This document shows positions 6,776-6,952 of a DNA stretch of 6,952 nucleotides, piece by piece. Below the pieces are notes generated by a model, which worked only from the letters and a program-made list of their open reading frames with translations, was not told the origin of the DNA and made no database searches. This stretch comes from Colwellia sp. (lineage in GTDB: Bacteria; Pseudomonadota; Gammaproteobacteria; Enterobacterales; Alteromonadaceae). Each line of letters begins with the position of its first letter. The stretch's first letter is position 1. The DNA lies in the NCBI GenBank assembly GCA_003521815.1, contig DPHE01000099.1:20507-27458 (forward strand). The letters run 5' to 3'. The position numbers were made by a program, and so were the translations under genes.

Positions 6776-6786
6776 TTTAAAAGAAC
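6776..6786 (-). promoter_or_regulatory. boxA-like sequence in the suhB leader
   Basis: On the suhB strand GTTCTTTTAAA matches the rrn boxA core GCTCTTTAACA at 8 of 11 positions. It lies in the predicted 5' leader, 14 bases upstream of the Shine-Dalgarno and 26 upstream of the ATG. In E. coli, as I recall, Nus factors bound at a boxA in the suhB leader repress suhB translation, so the position is meaningful. The sequence match alone is weak in AT-rich DNA. Confidence 0.4.
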
Positions 6787-6835
6787 GACGTTGAGCCCAA
6801 GCACTATAATACAAAAGGCTAAATCAAGCGCGGAA

Positions 6836-6864
6836 ATTATAGCAAGATACAGCTCGCTTGGCGA
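6836..6864 (-). promoter_or_regulatory. Strong extended -10 promoter for suhB
   Basis: On the minus strand, TCGCCA (6859-6864, 4/6 to the -35 consensus) is followed after 17 bases by a perfect TATAAT (6836-6841), preceded by TGC, the extended -10 signature. The bases after the -10 read TTCCGCGC, a GC-rich discriminator of the kind seen at stringently controlled rRNA/tRNA promoters. It predicts a leader of about 80 bases before the suhB ATG. Confidence 0.75.
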
Positions 6865-6867
6865 TAG

Positions 6868-6879
6868 TATTCTTTAACA
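6868..6879 (+). promoter_or_regulatory. boxA-like sequence on the + strand, upstream of presumed trmJ
   Basis: TATTCTTTAACA matches the E. coli rrn boxA TGCTCTTTAACA at 10 of 12 positions, including the whole CTTTAACA core. It lies 67 bases before the presumed trmJ ATG. A perfect TATAAT at 6805-6810 (+ strand, without a good -35) could start a transcript that carries it. TTAACAAA at 6874-6881 also has an inverted partner, TTTGTTAA, at 6921-6928, which could pair with and mask it. Confidence 0.4.
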
Positions 6880-6946
6880 AAGCGAATGATTATAAGTGTA
6901 GTTGGTAATTTAGCGTGTTTTTTGTTAAGCACAGCAGTAATCTTCT

Positions 6947-6952
6947 ATGTTA
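6947..6952 (+). CDS. Possible first two codons of trmJ (cut by window end)
   Basis: The last six bases are ATGTTA (Met-Leu). In E. coli and Vibrio, suhB is divergently neighboured by trmJ, a tRNA Cm32/Um32 methyltransferase whose protein typically begins Met-Leu. The distance from suhB (197 bases between the two ATGs) fits. No clear Shine-Dalgarno precedes it, and two codons cannot identify a gene, so this rests on synteny. Confidence 0.3.

Noticed and set aside
6559..6780. A 73-codon + strand ORF antisense to the suhB N-terminus
   Set aside because: The suhB frame is unambiguous here; this ORF is its shadow.
6805..6810. Perfect + strand TATAAT as a confident trmJ promoter
   Set aside because: No recognisable -35 lies 16-18 bases upstream and there is no extended -10, so it is mentioned only as a possibility.

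Overview
The window looks like a piece of core chromosome from an AT-rich marine gammaproteobacterium of the Alteromonadales, most like Colwellia or Thalassotalea. I infer this from memory of E. coli homologues (SecD and SuhB align almost without gaps), from codon choice leaning to A/T, and from gene order. No phage, insertion sequence, CRISPR array, tRNA or rRNA is visible. Every gene whose ends lie in the window is intact.

Layout. Positions 3-3300 (+ strand) hold yajC, secD and secF, which encode the accessory complex of the SecYEG translocon. A strong hairpin terminator at 3344-3384 closes this block. Positions 3525-4880 (+) carry an RhlE-type DEAD-box RNA helicase with its own leader and terminator (4919-4950). 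A convergent gene at 5043-5843 (-) encodes a stand-alone uroporphyrinogen-III C-methyltransferase (CobA/SUMT). Between the helicase and cobA lies a perfect five-copy heptamer repeat. A symmetric terminator (5895-5922) separates cobA from suhB (5946-6749, -). The last 203 bases are a divergent control region: a strong extended -10 promoter fires toward suhB, and the final six bases may be the start of trmJ on the + strand.

How the genes relate. YajC-SecD-SecF form one functional unit that uses the proton gradient to help pull exported proteins across the inner membrane. The other three are separate transcription units for RNA remodelling, siroheme/corrinoid precursor synthesis, and SuhB. In Vibrio-type genomes, as I recall, secF is followed directly by suhB and then trmJ, so rhlE and cobA look like an insertion into that conserved neighbourhood.

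I see no wholly new system. The most notable point is in SuhB: the second aspartate of the DPxDGT metal site is asparagine (N87), the same change as the classic D87N catalytic mutant of E. coli SuhB. The protein therefore looks like a natural non-catalytic or weakly catalytic version kept for its Nus-factor/rRNA antitermination role. Consistent with that, boxA-like sequences occur in the suhB leader and, on the other strand, upstream of the presumed trmJ start. Secondary points are a paired palindrome ahead of rhlE, the heptamer repeat, and an unusually long yajC-secD gap.
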